Shown here piece by piece: positions 17,901-26,033 of a stretch of DNA of 64,000 nucleotides; positions within the stretch are counted from its first letter, which is position 1, and each line of letters opens with the position of its first letter. The DNA comes from Streptomyces venezuelae ATCC 10712 (GTDB taxonomy: Bacteria > Actinomycetota > Actinomycetes > Streptomycetales > Streptomycetaceae), in the NCBI RefSeq assembly GCF_008639165.1, contig NZ_CP029197.1, positions 4,406,001 to 4,470,000 on the forward strand, in the 5' to 3' direction. Below the pieces are notes generated by a model. The model did not search any database and was not told the origin of the DNA. It worked only from the letters and a program-made list of their open reading frames with translations. The position numbers and the translations under genes are program-made.

Positions 17901-18417
17901 CGGAGGCGAGCGGACCCGCTTCTCCTTCCCCCGCCAGCAGCGGGGCCGCCGCCTCTGCCTGGCCGACTTCCACCGCGCGGAGGACTCCGGCGAGATCGAC
18001 GCCGTCGCGATGCAGGTGGTCACCGTCGGCTCCCGGATCGGCGAGGAGACGGCGAAGCTCTTCGCCGCCGACGCCTACCGCGACTACCTCGAACTCCACG
18101 GCCTGTCCGTCCAGCTTGCGGAAGCCCTTGCCGAGTACTGGCACGCCCGCGTGCGCTCCGAGTGGGGCATCGGCGACCGGGACCCGGCCGGCATCGGCGG
18201 CATGCTCCGCACCGAGTACCAGGGCTGCCGCTACTCCCTCGGCTACCCGGCCTGCCCCGACCTGGAGGACCGGGCGAAGATCGCCGCCCTGCTGCGCCCG
18301 GAGCGGATCGGGGTCGAGCTGTCGGAGGAGTACCAGCTGCACCCCGAGCAGTCGACGGACGCGATCGTCGTCCACCACCCGGAGGCCGGCTACTTCAACG
18401 CGGGAGGCCGCAGATGA
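14956..18417 (+). CDS. metH: Cobalamin-dependent methionine synthase
   Basis: A 1153-residue protein with all four modules. The homocysteine domain has zinc ligands Cys227 (GLNCATGP) and Cys293/Cys294 (GGCCGTTPEHL). The pterin domain (ERTNANGSKKF, residues ~335-610) follows. The B12 domain (~650-880) has the DVHDIGKN motif with lower axial ligand His737. The reactivation domain (~900-1150) has YWHARVRSEWG and YQGCRYSLGYPACPD. It transfers methyl from 5-methyl-THF to homocysteine. GTG 14956 has a GAGGGGG site. A second metH in a biosynthetic operon indicates heavy methyl demand. Confidence 0.95.
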   Translation: MTVVRSSLREEFARRVVVADGAMGTMLQAADPSMDDFTGLEGCNEILNLTRPDIVASVHDAYFSVGVDCVETNTFGANLAALAEYGIEHQVYELSEAGARIARAAADAHTAADGRPRWVLGSMGPGTKLPTLGHVTYEPLREAFQQNAEGLIRGGADALLIETSQDLLQTKAAVIGARRALDWVGVDLPVIVQVTVETTGTMLLGSEIGAALTALEPLGIDMIGLNCATGPAEMAEHLRYLSRHARVPLSVMPNAGLPVLTSDGAHYPLSPAELADAQEAFVREYGPALVGGCCGTTPEHLREIVGRVRGAAVLDRRPEPEPGASSLYSHVPFRQDTAYLAIGERTNANGSKKFREAMLEARWDDCVEMARDQIREGAHMLDLCVDYVGRDGVADMQELAGRFATASTLPIVLDSTEVDVLRAGLEKLGGRAVVNSVNYEDGDGPESRFAQVTALAKEHGAALMALTIDEEGQARTVGAKVAIAERLIADLTGNWGIRESDILIDTLTFTICTGQEESRGDGVATIEAIRELKRRHPDVQTTLGLSNISFGLNPAARIVLNSVFLDECVKAGLDSAIVHASKILPIARLEPEQVEVALDLIHDRRREGYDPLQRFLEMFEGATAKSLKAGKTEELLALPLDERLKRRIVDGEKNGLEADLDEALTTTPALDIVNNILLDGMKTVGELFGSGQMQLPFVLQSAEVMKTAVAYLEPHMEKSDADGKGTIVLATVRGDVHDIGKNLVDIILSNNGYNVVNIGIKQPVSAILEAAEEHKADVIGMSGLLVKSTVIMKENLQELNGRGLAARYPVILGGAALTRAYVEQDLHELYEGEVRYARDAFEGLRLMDALMGVKRGVPGAVLPPLKQRRVAARPPVAEVREPEPAGRSDVAEDNPVPEPPFLGTRVVKGIPLAEYAPWLDESALFKGQWGLKDPETIETEGRPRLRAWLDRLQTDHLLEAAVVYGWFPCVSKGDDLIVLDEDGGERTRFSFPRQQRGRRLCLADFHRAEDSGEIDAVAMQVVTVGSRIGEETAKLFAADAYRDYLELHGLSVQLAEALAEYWHARVRSEWGIGDRDPAGIGGMLRTEYQGCRYSLGYPACPDLEDRAKIAALLRPERIGVELSEEYQLHPEQSTDAIVVHHPEAGYFNAGGRR

Positions 18418-19274
18418 GCCCGACCTTCTCCTTCGAGTTCTTCCCCCCGAAGAGCCCGCGCGGCGAACGGACCCTGTGGGAGGCGATCCGCCGGGTGGAG
18501 GCCCTCTCCCCGGACTTCGTCTCGGTGACGTACGGCGCGGGCGGCTCGTCCCGCGACCGGACGATCGAGGTCACGAAGCGGATCGCGGCCGAGACGACGC
18601 TGCGGCCGGTCGCGCACCTGACGGCCGTCGGGCACTCGGTGGCGGAGCTGCGGGCGATCATCGGCGCGTACGCGGACGCCGGGGTACGGGACGTCCTCGT
18701 CCTGCGCGGAGACCCGCCGGGCGACCCGCGCGGGGCATGGACACCGCACCCGCGGGGCTTCACGTACGCCCATGAACTCGTCGAACTCGTCCGCTCCCTG
18801 GGCGAGTTCCGGATCGGCGTGGCCGCCTTCCCGGAGGGCCACCCGAGGTCGGCGGACCCGGCGGAGGACCTCGCGCACTTCGTCGCCAAGTGCCGCGCCG
18901 GCGCCGACTACGCCATCACCCAGATGTTCTTCGACCCCGAGGACTACCTGCGGCTCCGGGACCGGGTCGCGGCCGCCGGCTGCGACACCCCGATCATCCC
19001 GGAGATCATGCCCGCGACCGACGTCCGCCAGATCCGGCGCTTCGCCGAGCTGAGCGACGCCGCGTTCCCCGAGGACCTGGCGCACCGCCTGGAAGCGGCG
19101 AAGGACGACCCGGCGGCTGCCTACCGCGTCGGCGTGGAGCACGCCACGGGGATGGGCCTGCGGCTGCTCGACGAGGGCGCGCCGGGACTGCACTACATCA
19201 CGCTGAACAAGTCGACCGCGGCCCTGGAAATCCACCGGACCGTCATGAGCGCAAGGAGCGTTGTCCATGTCTGA
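18414..19274 (+). CDS. metF: 5,10-methylenetetrahydrofolate reductase
   Basis: A 286-residue TIM-barrel flavoprotein of normal length. Motifs are FSFEFFPPKSPRGE, FVSVTYGAGGSSRDRT, DVLVLRGDPPGD and YAITQMFFDPEDYLRL. It makes the 5-methyl-THF used by MetH. The ATG overlaps the metH stop (ATGA) and its own end overlaps the sahH start by 8 bp, so the three are translationally coupled. Its terminal LHYITLNKSTA is intact. Confidence 0.95.
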   Translation: MSPTFSFEFFPPKSPRGERTLWEAIRRVEALSPDFVSVTYGAGGSSRDRTIEVTKRIAAETTLRPVAHLTAVGHSVAELRAIIGAYADAGVRDVLVLRGDPPGDPRGAWTPHPRGFTYAHELVELVRSLGEFRIGVAAFPEGHPRSADPAEDLAHFVAKCRAGADYAITQMFFDPEDYLRLRDRVAAAGCDTPIIPEIMPATDVRQIRRFAELSDAAFPEDLAHRLEAAKDDPAAAYRVGVEHATGMGLRLLDEGAPGLHYITLNKSTAALEIHRTVMSARSVVHV

Positions 19275-20670
19275 CGCCTTCACCGACTTCAAGGTCGCCG
19301 ACCTCTCCCTCGCCGCCTTCGGCCGCAAGGAGATCACCCTGGCCGAGCACGAGATGCCGGGCCTGATGTCGATCCGCCGCGAGTACGCCGAGCAGCAGCC
19401 GCTGGCCGGCGCCCGCATCACCGGCTCCCTGCACATGACCGTGCAGACGGCCGTCCTCATCGAGACGCTCGTCGCGCTCGGCGCGGAAGTGCGCTGGGTG
19501 TCCTGCAACATCTACTCGACGCAGGACCACGCGGCCGCCGCGATCGCCGCCGCCGGCATCCCGGTCTTCGCCTGGAAGGGCGAGACCCTCGAGGAGTACT
19601 GGTGGTGCACCGAGCAGGCCCTGACCTGGCCGGACTCGCCCACCGGCGGCCCGAACATGATCCTCGACGACGGCGGTGACGCGACGCTGCTGGTTCACCT
19701 GGGCGTTGAGTACCGCAAGACCGGCCGGCTCCCGGCGCCGGAGAACGAGGAACTGACCGTCATGCGGGCCCTCTTGGAGAGCAGCACGCTCGACTGGCCG
19801 ACGATCGCGGCCGGTGTCCGCGGGGTGACCGAGGAGACCACGACGGGCGTCCACCGGCTGTACGAGATGCACCGCGAGGGTTCGCTGCTCTTTCCCGCGA
19901 TCAACGTGAACGACGCCGTGACGAAGTCGAAGTTCGACAACAAGTACGGCTGCCGCCACTCCCTCATCGACGGCATCAACCGCGCCACCGACGTCCTCAT
20001 CGGCGGCAAGACGGCGGTGGTCTGCGGCTACGGCGATGTCGGCAAGGGCTGCGCCGAGTCCCTCCGTGGCCAGGGCGCGCGGGTGATCGTCACCGAGATC
20101 GACCCGATCTGCGCCCTCCAGGCGGCGATGGACGGCTACCAGGTCGCCACCCTGGAGGACGTGGTGGAGACGGCCGACATCTTCATCACCACGACCGGCA
20201 ACAAGGACATCATCATGGCCGCCGACATGGCCAAGATGAAGCACCAGGCCATCGTCGGCAACATCGGTCACTTCGACAACGAGATCGACATGGCCGGCCT
20301 CGCCAAGATCCCCGGCATCGTCAAGGACGAGGTGAAGCCGCAGGTCCACACCTGGACGTTCGAGGACGGCAAGGTCCTCATCGTCCTGTCGGAAGGCCGC
20401 CTGCTCAACCTGGGCAACGCGACCGGCCACCCCTCCTTCGTGATGTCGAACTCCTTCGCCGACCAGACCCTGGCCCAGATCGAACTCTTCACGAAGCCCG
20501 AGGAGTACCCGGTCGACGTGTACACCCTCCCCAAGCACCTCGACGAGAAGGTCGCCCGCCTCCACCTGGACGCCCTCGGCGTCCGCCTGACGACCCTCCG
20601 CCCCGACCAGGCGTCATACATCGGGGTCCCGGTCGAGGGCCCGTACAAGCCGGACCACTACCGCTACTGA
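19267..20670 (+). CDS. ahcY: S-adenosylhomocysteine hydrolase
   Basis: A 467-residue enzyme with the family motifs SCNIYSTQDHAAAAIA, the NAD-binding CGYGDVGKGCAESLRG and the terminal GPYKPDHYRY. It splits SAH to homocysteine and adenosine, relieving product inhibition of methyltransferases and feeding MetH. I chose ATG 19267, since AAGGAG is 8 bases upstream; an in-frame TTG at 19261 is too close to it. It closes the methyl cycle of locus A with MetK, the kinase, MetH and MetF. Confidence 0.95.
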   Translation: MSDAFTDFKVADLSLAAFGRKEITLAEHEMPGLMSIRREYAEQQPLAGARITGSLHMTVQTAVLIETLVALGAEVRWVSCNIYSTQDHAAAAIAAAGIPVFAWKGETLEEYWWCTEQALTWPDSPTGGPNMILDDGGDATLLVHLGVEYRKTGRLPAPENEELTVMRALLESSTLDWPTIAAGVRGVTEETTTGVHRLYEMHREGSLLFPAINVNDAVTKSKFDNKYGCRHSLIDGINRATDVLIGGKTAVVCGYGDVGKGCAESLRGQGARVIVTEIDPICALQAAMDGYQVATLEDVVETADIFITTTGNKDIIMAADMAKMKHQAIVGNIGHFDNEIDMAGLAKIPGIVKDEVKPQVHTWTFEDGKVLIVLSEGRLLNLGNATGHPSFVMSNSFADQTLAQIELFTKPEEYPVDVYTLPKHLDEKVARLHLDALGVRLTTLRPDQASYIGVPVEGPYKPDHYRY

Positions 20671-20671
20671 C

Positions 20672-21340
20672 ATGTGTACGGACGACAAACGCGACCCGTG
20701 GCTCCCCGACCGGCTGCTGCGCACGGAACGGGACCTGCTGATGCCGCTCCTCCGGCGGACACCGGAGGAGGCGTACGAACTCCGCACCGCGTGCCCCGGC
20801 TGGACGGCGCGACAGGTCCTCGCCCACTGCGGCGCCGCCCTGGTCAGAATCGTCGAGGACCGCCTGGAGGAAGGCGTGTTCCTCCCCGAGGCGAACGCCT
20901 GCGACGTCGCCGAACGCGAGGACTGGCCGCTCGGCCGGATCCTCGACGAACTGGAACGCGGCCTGACGGAGGCCGGCCCCGTGATCGCCGCCCGCGAGGA
21001 CGACCGGCTCGACGCCGTCGCGCTCGGCGAGTGGGTCCACGCGGGCGACGTCCGGGAGGCCTTCGGTGAACCGGACGCGTACTGCGGGGCGGCCCTCGAC
21101 CTGGCCCTCCCCCTCCTGTCGGTGACGAGCCGCAAGCGGGAGACCCCGGCCCTCGTGGGCGTCCTGAAGGAAGGGACGACGACCCGGGTCTCCCTCGGCA
21201 ACGAGACCGCGGGCCGCCCACCGGCCACCTACAAGGGCGACGCGGCGACCCTGATCCGCATCTACGCGGGCCGCCCCCTGGTCAGAACCCGCTACGAACT
21301 GACCGGCGCGACAGAACAAGAACTCCTCATCTACCGCTGA
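20672..21340 (+). CDS. Maleylpyruvate isomerase/DinB-like mycothiol-dependent protein
   Basis: A 222-residue protein. Its N-terminal four-helix DinB-like bundle has the metal-binding pattern CPGWTARQVLAHCGAAL and a later WVHAGDVREAFG His. An SCP2-like C-terminal region (VSLGNETAGRPPATYKGDAATLIRIYAGR) follows. Actinobacterial members use mycothiol for isomerisation or thiol addition, or have no known activity. It begins 1 bp after the sahH stop, so it belongs to the same transcript. Possible roles are thiol conjugation or detoxification of an electrophilic intermediate, or isomerisation in the pathway. The exact reaction is unknown. Confidence 0.7.
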   Translation: MCTDDKRDPWLPDRLLRTERDLLMPLLRRTPEEAYELRTACPGWTARQVLAHCGAALVRIVEDRLEEGVFLPEANACDVAEREDWPLGRILDELERGLTEAGPVIAAREDDRLDAVALGEWVHAGDVREAFGEPDAYCGAALDLALPLLSVTSRKRETPALVGVLKEGTTTRVSLGNETAGRPPATYKGDAATLIRIYAGRPLVRTRYELTGATEQELLIYR

Positions 21341-21393
21341 CCCCGACCGCCCAGAGCGAGGGGGGCGGTGCACCGCGCACAGAAGGGACCCCC

Positions 21394-24300
21394 ATGCACA
21401 CCCTCGACCGGCTTCTCCACGCCGAGACCCTGCGCCGCCCCGACGCCGTCGCCGTCGCCCACGGGCACGAGACCCTCACCTTCCGGGAACTCTCCGACGA
21501 CGCCCTGGTCCTGGCCCGGTACCTCCGCTCCCTGGGCGTCACCGCGGACACCCGCGTCGGCATCCACACCCACCCGTCCCTCGGCCTCGTCACCGCCACC
21601 TGGGGCACCCTCCGCTCCGGCGCCGCCTACGTCCCGCTCTCCCCGGAGTACCCGGAGGAGCGCGTGCGGTACATGATCGAGGACAGCGGCGCCCGGATCG
21701 TCGTCACCCAGGACGACCTCCGGGCCCGCGTCACCGGCCTCGCCCCTCCCGGCACGACCGTCGTCACGTTCGCCGACGCCGCCGAGCACGCCCGGCGTAC
21801 GGCGGGACGGGAACCCGGACCGTACGAGATCGGGGAGCGCGACCTCGCGTACGTCATCTACACCTCCGGCTCCACCGGCAAGCCGAAGGGCGTGATGGTC
21901 GAGCACCGCTCGATCGTCGCGCAGATGCGCTGGCTCGCGGCGGAACACGAGCTGGGCCCCGCCGCCACCGTCCTGCAGAAGACCCCGATGAGCTTCGACG
22001 CCGCCCAGTGGGAGATCCTCGCCGGGGCCGTCGGCGCCCGCGTCGCCGTGGGCCCGCCCGGCGTCCACCGCGACCCCGAGGCGCTCGTCGACACCGTCCG
22101 CGCGCACGGCGCGACGATGCTCCAGGGCGTCCCGACCCTTCTCCAGGCCCTCGTGGACACGGAGCGGCTCGGCACCTGCACCACCCTGCGCAGGGTGTAC
22201 TCGGGCGGCGAGATCCTCTCCCGCAACCTCGCCGCGCAGCTCCTCGCCGAACTCCCCGCCGCCGAACTCATCAACCTCTACGGCCCCACCGAGTGCACGA
22301 TCAACGCCTCCTCCCACACGGTGGACCGCGCGACCGTGACCGACCCCGGCGCCCCGGCGGCGATACCCATCGGCAGACCGGCGTACGACACGACCTTCGA
22401 GATACGCGACGGCGAGCTGTGCATCGGCGGGGTCCAGGTGGCGCGGGGGTACCTGGACCGCCCCGAGCTGACGGCGGACCGCTTCCTCACCACGGACACG
22501 GGCGAGCGCCTGTACCGCACGGGCGACCTGGCCCACTGGAACGACGACGGCACCGTCCAGTTCGCGGGCCGCGCCGACAACCAGATCAAACTGCGCGGAT
22601 TCCGCGTCGAACTGGACGAGATCGCGCTGGCGATCGAGAACCACGACTGGGTGCGGAACGCGGCGGTCATCGTCAAGGACGAGCCCCGCACCGGCTTCCA
22701 GAACCTCGTCGCCTGCGTGGAGCTCTCCCCCAAGGAGGCCGCCCTGATGGACCAGGGCAACCACGGCGCGCACCACCAGTCCAAGGAGTCCAAGCTCCAG
22801 GTCAAGGCGCAGCTGTCGAACGCCGGCACCCGCCCCGACGCGGACCTCGCGGGCCGCCCCGTCGTCGTCCTGCCGGGCGCCACCCCGACGGAACGGATGC
22901 GGCGCACCGTCTTCGCCCGCAAGACCTACCGCTTCTACGAGGGCGGGGAGGTCACCCGCGCGGACCTCCTGGCGGCCCTCGCCCGCCGCCCCGAGGGCAT
23001 CGGATCGCGGGCGGTCGGCAGCCTGACGGCGGCGGACCTGGGGGAGATCCTCCGCTGGTTCGGCCTCGCGAGCGAGGAGCGGCTGCTCCCGAAGTACGGC
23101 TACGCCTCGCCGGGCGCCCTGTACGCGACCCAGCTGTACGTGGAGCTGCGCGGGATCGCGGGCCTGGAACCGGGCACGTACTACTACCACCCGGTCCGCC
23201 ACAGGCTGTACCTGACCGACGAGGGAACGTCCGGGGGCCTCACCTGCGGCGAACCGTTCCTCGGGCTGGCCTTCCGGGGCCTGCGCTCGGCCATCGAGCC
23301 GGTCTACAAGAACAACGTCGACGAGGTCCTGGAGATCGAGACGGGCCACATGGTGGGCCTGTTCGAGGAGGTCCTGCCGGGCTACGGCCTGGACGTCAGG
23401 CGCCGCGCCGACGGCACCTTCGAGGTGGTCCCGTACGACGAGGAAGCGCGTACGCCCCCGGAGGTCGACGTCTACGTCCAGTCGCACGGCAGCGCCGTCA
23501 CGGACCTCCCCCGCTCCCAGTACGCCTACGAGAACGGCGACCTGACCCCGGTCTCGGCCGACCTCGTCGAGAAGAAGCACGTCATCGCCATCAACCAGGC
23601 CGTGTACGAACGGGCCGCCCTCGGCATCACGGTGATCAGCCGCACCGCCGACGCCGGCCAGGCGTACGTCGATCTCGGCCGGGCCCTCCAGCGCCTCCAA
23701 CTCGGCGACCACGGCCTCGGGTTCATGTCCTCCGGCTACAGCTCCAAGTCGGGCCACCCGCTCCCGGCGGCCCGCCGCATGGACGAGATCCTGACGGCGG
23801 CGGGCCGCCCCACCGGCCCGTCGTACTTCTTCGTCGGCGGCCGGGTCAGCGAGGAGCAGCGGCTGAGCGAGGGGATGTACGAGGACACCGTCCACATGAA
23901 GGGCCCGGCGGAGATGATCCGCGACGACCTGGTGCACCACCTGCCCGACTACATGATCCCGAACCGGGTCGTCGTCCTCGACCGGCTGCCGCTGTCGGCG
24001 AACGGCAAGGTCGACACCAAGGCGCTGGGCGAGCTGGCCGTGGTCAACGCGGGCCTGCACGGCCGCCCGCACGTCCTCCCCCGCACCCGTACGGAGAGCA
24101 GGCTGGCGGAGATCTGGGCGGCGGCCCTGAAGTACGAGGACGTCGAGGCGGTGTCGGTCCTGGACGACTTCTTCGAATCGGGCGGCAACTCCCTCATCGC
24201 GGTCGCGCTGGTCACGCGGGTCAACCGGGCGTTCGGCGCGCGGCTGCCGCTCCAGGTCCTCTTCGAGCGTCCGACGATCGAGAAGCTCGCCCACCAGCTG

Positions 24301-25098
24301 GACGGCGCGGCCGCGGCCCCGGCCTCCCGTCTGGTCAGGCTGCACGCGGCCGGCGCGCAGCCGCCGGTCTACTGCTGGCCGGGCCTGGGCGGCTACACCA
24401 TGAACCTGCGGCACCTGGCGGAGGAGATCGGCATCGACCGGCCGTTCTACGGGGTGCAGGCGTACGGCATCAACCGGGGCGAGGAACCGTACGCGACGAT
24501 CCGCGAGATGGCGGCGGCGGACGTGGCGGCGATCCGGCGCCGCCAGCCGGCCGGCCCGTACACCCTGTGGGGCTACTCGTTCGGCGCCCGCGTGGCCTTC
24601 GAGTCGGCGCACCTCCTTGAGGCGGCGGGGGAGCAGGTGGAGCACCTGTTCCTGATCGCACCGGGTTCGCCGAAGGTCCGCTCCACGCGGACGGGCGGGG
24701 CGGACTACGGGAACGACGCGTTCGTGACGATCCTGTACTCGGTGTTCTCGGGCGCGATCGACGGGACCGTACGGGCGGACGGCAGGGCGGAGTTCGTCGC
24801 ACGGGTCGCGCAGGACTTCCCGGCCCTGGACCCGGAACTGATCGGCCGGATCGTCGCGATCGTCGAGGAGACCTTCGAGTTCACGTACACCTTCAAGGAA
24901 CTGCGGGAACGCCAGGTGAACTGCCCCGTCACCCTCTTCAAGGCGACGGGTGACGACTACTCGTTCCTGGAGAACACGGACGGCTGGTCGACCCGGCCGC
25001 CGACGGTCGTGGAGCTGGACGCGGACCACTACAGCCTGCTGAGGCAGCCGGACCTGGCGGAGCTGATCAAGAAGATCAGGTACCGCCTGGGGCAGTAG
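21394..25098 (+). CDS. Indigoidine synthetase-type NRPS (A-Ox-T-TE), BpsA/IndC family
   Basis: A 1234-residue single-module synthetase, colinear with BpsA/IndC. The A domain has YTSGSTGKPKGVM (~155) and the LYRTGDL/KLRGFRVELDE core (~375-410). A flavin oxidase domain is inserted between A8 and A9/A10 (~430-840; starts after the TGFQNLVAC segment, contains FARKTYRFYEGG and GFMSSGYSSKSG). Then come the A10 NGK (~870), the T domain with Ser933 in FFESGGNSLIAV, and the TE with Ser1062 in GYSFGAR. BpsA cyclises and oxidises L-glutamine, and two products dimerise to blue indigoidine. The pocket segment MSFDAAQW is shared with BpsA, but neighbouring positions (TMLQGVPT, RRVYSGGE, INLYGPTE) differ. 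The usual indA/indB partners are absent. It ends locus A. Confidence 0.9.
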   Translation: MHTLDRLLHAETLRRPDAVAVAHGHETLTFRELSDDALVLARYLRSLGVTADTRVGIHTHPSLGLVTATWGTLRSGAAYVPLSPEYPEERVRYMIEDSGARIVVTQDDLRARVTGLAPPGTTVVTFADAAEHARRTAGREPGPYEIGERDLAYVIYTSGSTGKPKGVMVEHRSIVAQMRWLAAEHELGPAATVLQKTPMSFDAAQWEILAGAVGARVAVGPPGVHRDPEALVDTVRAHGATMLQGVPTLLQALVDTERLGTCTTLRRVYSGGEILSRNLAAQLLAELPAAELINLYGPTECTINASSHTVDRATVTDPGAPAAIPIGRPAYDTTFEIRDGELCIGGVQVARGYLDRPELTADRFLTTDTGERLYRTGDLAHWNDDGTVQFAGRADNQIKLRGFRVELDEIALAIENHDWVRNAAVIVKDEPRTGFQNLVACVELSPKEAALMDQGNHGAHHQSKESKLQVKAQLSNAGTRPDADLAGRPVVVLPGATPTERMRRTVFARKTYRFYEGGEVTRADLLAALARRPEGIGSRAVGSLTAADLGEILRWFGLASEERLLPKYGYASPGALYATQLYVELRGIAGLEPGTYYYHPVRHRLYLTDEGTSGGLTCGEPFLGLAFRGLRSAIEPVYKNNVDEVLEIETGHMVGLFEEVLPGYGLDVRRRADGTFEVVPYDEEARTPPEVDVYVQSHGSAVTDLPRSQYAYENGDLTPVSADLVEKKHVIAINQAVYERAALGITVISRTADAGQAYVDLGRALQRLQLGDHGLGFMSSGYSSKSGHPLPAARRMDEILTAAGRPTGPSYFFVGGRVSEEQRLSEGMYEDTVHMKGPAEMIRDDLVHHLPDYMIPNRVVVLDRLPLSANGKVDTKALGELAVVNAGLHGRPHVLPRTRTESRLAEIWAAALKYEDVEAVSVLDDFFESGGNSLIAVALVTRVNRAFGARLPLQVLFERPTIEKLAHQLDGAAAAPASRLVRLHAAGAQPPVYCWPGLGGYTMNLRHLAEEIGIDRPFYGVQAYGINRGEEPYATIREMAAADVAAIRRRQPAGPYTLWGYSFGARVAFESAHLLEAAGEQVEHLFLIAPGSPKVRSTRTGGADYGNDAFVTILYSVFSGAIDGTVRADGRAEFVARVAQDFPALDPELIGRIVAIVEETFEFTYTFKELRERQVNCPVTLFKATGDDYSFLENTDGWSTRPPTVVELDADHYSLLRQPDLAELIKKIRYRLGQ

Positions 25099-25264
25099 GG
25101 AACAGCCCCTTCCGACCAGGGCGCGGAAGCGTCCGTTCCTTGTCCGTTCCGTGTCCGCGATCGGTAACGATCCCCCCGTGGCCCGTGATTTCGCCGCGTC
25201 CGCGCCTCATCCTGAGCGACGCAGCGCGCACGCGCGTACGCCGACAGCCACGGGGGATCGTGAC

Positions 25265-26032
25265 ATGAGGACCGTCCGCAGGAACTCCATCCGCAAAAAC
25301 TCCATCCACAAGAACTCCATCCGCACCCACCGCACGTGGAAGCTCGGAGCCGCGGCGCTGACCGCCGCCGCGCTCCTCTCGGCCACGGCCTGCGGGCCGG
25401 GCGACGACGAGGCGGGCGGCACGCCGCCCTCGCAGTCGAAGCCGACCGCGCCGACCACCGCCCCGACGACCGCACCGACCACGGCCCCCGCGTCGCCCTC
25501 GACGCAGCCGGGCGACTCCGGCAGCACCGACGGCGGCCCCACGGCGAGCGAGCCGCCGGGCACCACGGGCGAGGTCGACTGGGACCCCAAGGACGGCATC
25601 TGCCAGGACCTGAACACCGAGGTCACCGTGGACTGGGCGCTGCCGCCGGTGAAGGACGACACCAAGCTCGAACTCGTCATCAAGAACATCAGCAAGCGGC
25701 CCTGCAAGCTCTACCAGTACCCGGCGGTCAAGTTCGGCAACGACCAGGCGTTCCTGCCGCCGGTGAAGAGCTCCAAGCCGCAGTCGCCGATCGTCCTCGC
25801 CCCCGGCAAGGTGGCGTACGCCGGCCTGCTCACCCGCACCGGCAACAAGGACGTCAGCCCGCTGGAGACCGACCTCATCCTCGGCCCGGTCGGCAAGAAC
25901 GAGCCCAAGGACAACGGCGACGGCGCGCTCCTCGAACTCCCCAAGCCCGGCGTCCACGTGGACAAGACGGCGCGCGTCTCGTACTGGCGCCCGGACTCGG
26001 AGAGCGCGATCTCGGCGCTCTACCCGCAGTAG
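25265..26032 (+). CDS. DUF4232-like secreted lipoprotein
   Basis: A 255-residue protein. An unusually long basic N-terminus carries three NSI(R/H)K repeats, followed by a hydrophobic segment and lipobox LSATAC. A Thr/Ala/Pro-rich linker (~residues 58-100) leads to a beta-sandwich-like domain with paired Cys (GICQDL and KRPCKLYQYPAV) and late VAYAGLLTRTG, as in DUF4232 lipoproteins. It is exported and membrane-anchored; function unknown. ATG 25265 has GGGGGAT upstream, and the frame is open to 25151 without better signals. It faces a winged-helix gene. Confidence 0.75.
   Translation: MRTVRRNSIRKNSIHKNSIRTHRTWKLGAAALTAAALLSATACGPGDDEAGGTPPSQSKPTAPTTAPTTAPTTAPASPSTQPGDSGSTDGGPTASEPPGTTGEVDWDPKDGICQDLNTEVTVDWALPPVKDDTKLELVIKNISKRPCKLYQYPAVKFGNDQAFLPPVKSSKPQSPIVLAPGKVAYAGLLTRTGNKDVSPLETDLILGPVGKNEPKDNGDGALLELPKPGVHVDKTARVSYWRPDSESAISALYPQ
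25283..25327 (+). repeat. 15-bp tandem repeat encoding NSI(R/H)x
   Basis: Three copies of AACTCCATCC(G/A)CA(A/C)(A/G/C) at 25283, 25298 and 25313, within the signal-peptide n-region of the lipoprotein gene. They add three basic pentapeptides before the hydrophobic core. Confidence 0.9.
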
Positions 26033-26033
26033 C

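Noticed and set aside
14920..18378. Very long open frame on the minus strand opposite metH
   Set aside because: High GC leaves antisense frames open; it has no family motif and low-complexity composition, while metH on the plus strand has complete domains.
21331..25029. Long minus-strand frame opposite the NRPS
   Set aside because: Shadow of the NRPS gene; Arg/Asp/Gly-rich with no motif or start signal.
4864..25098. Assigning locus A to enteromycin, minimycin or any named metabolite
   Set aside because: Only single steps agree; no sequence comparison was possible, so the product stays unnamed.
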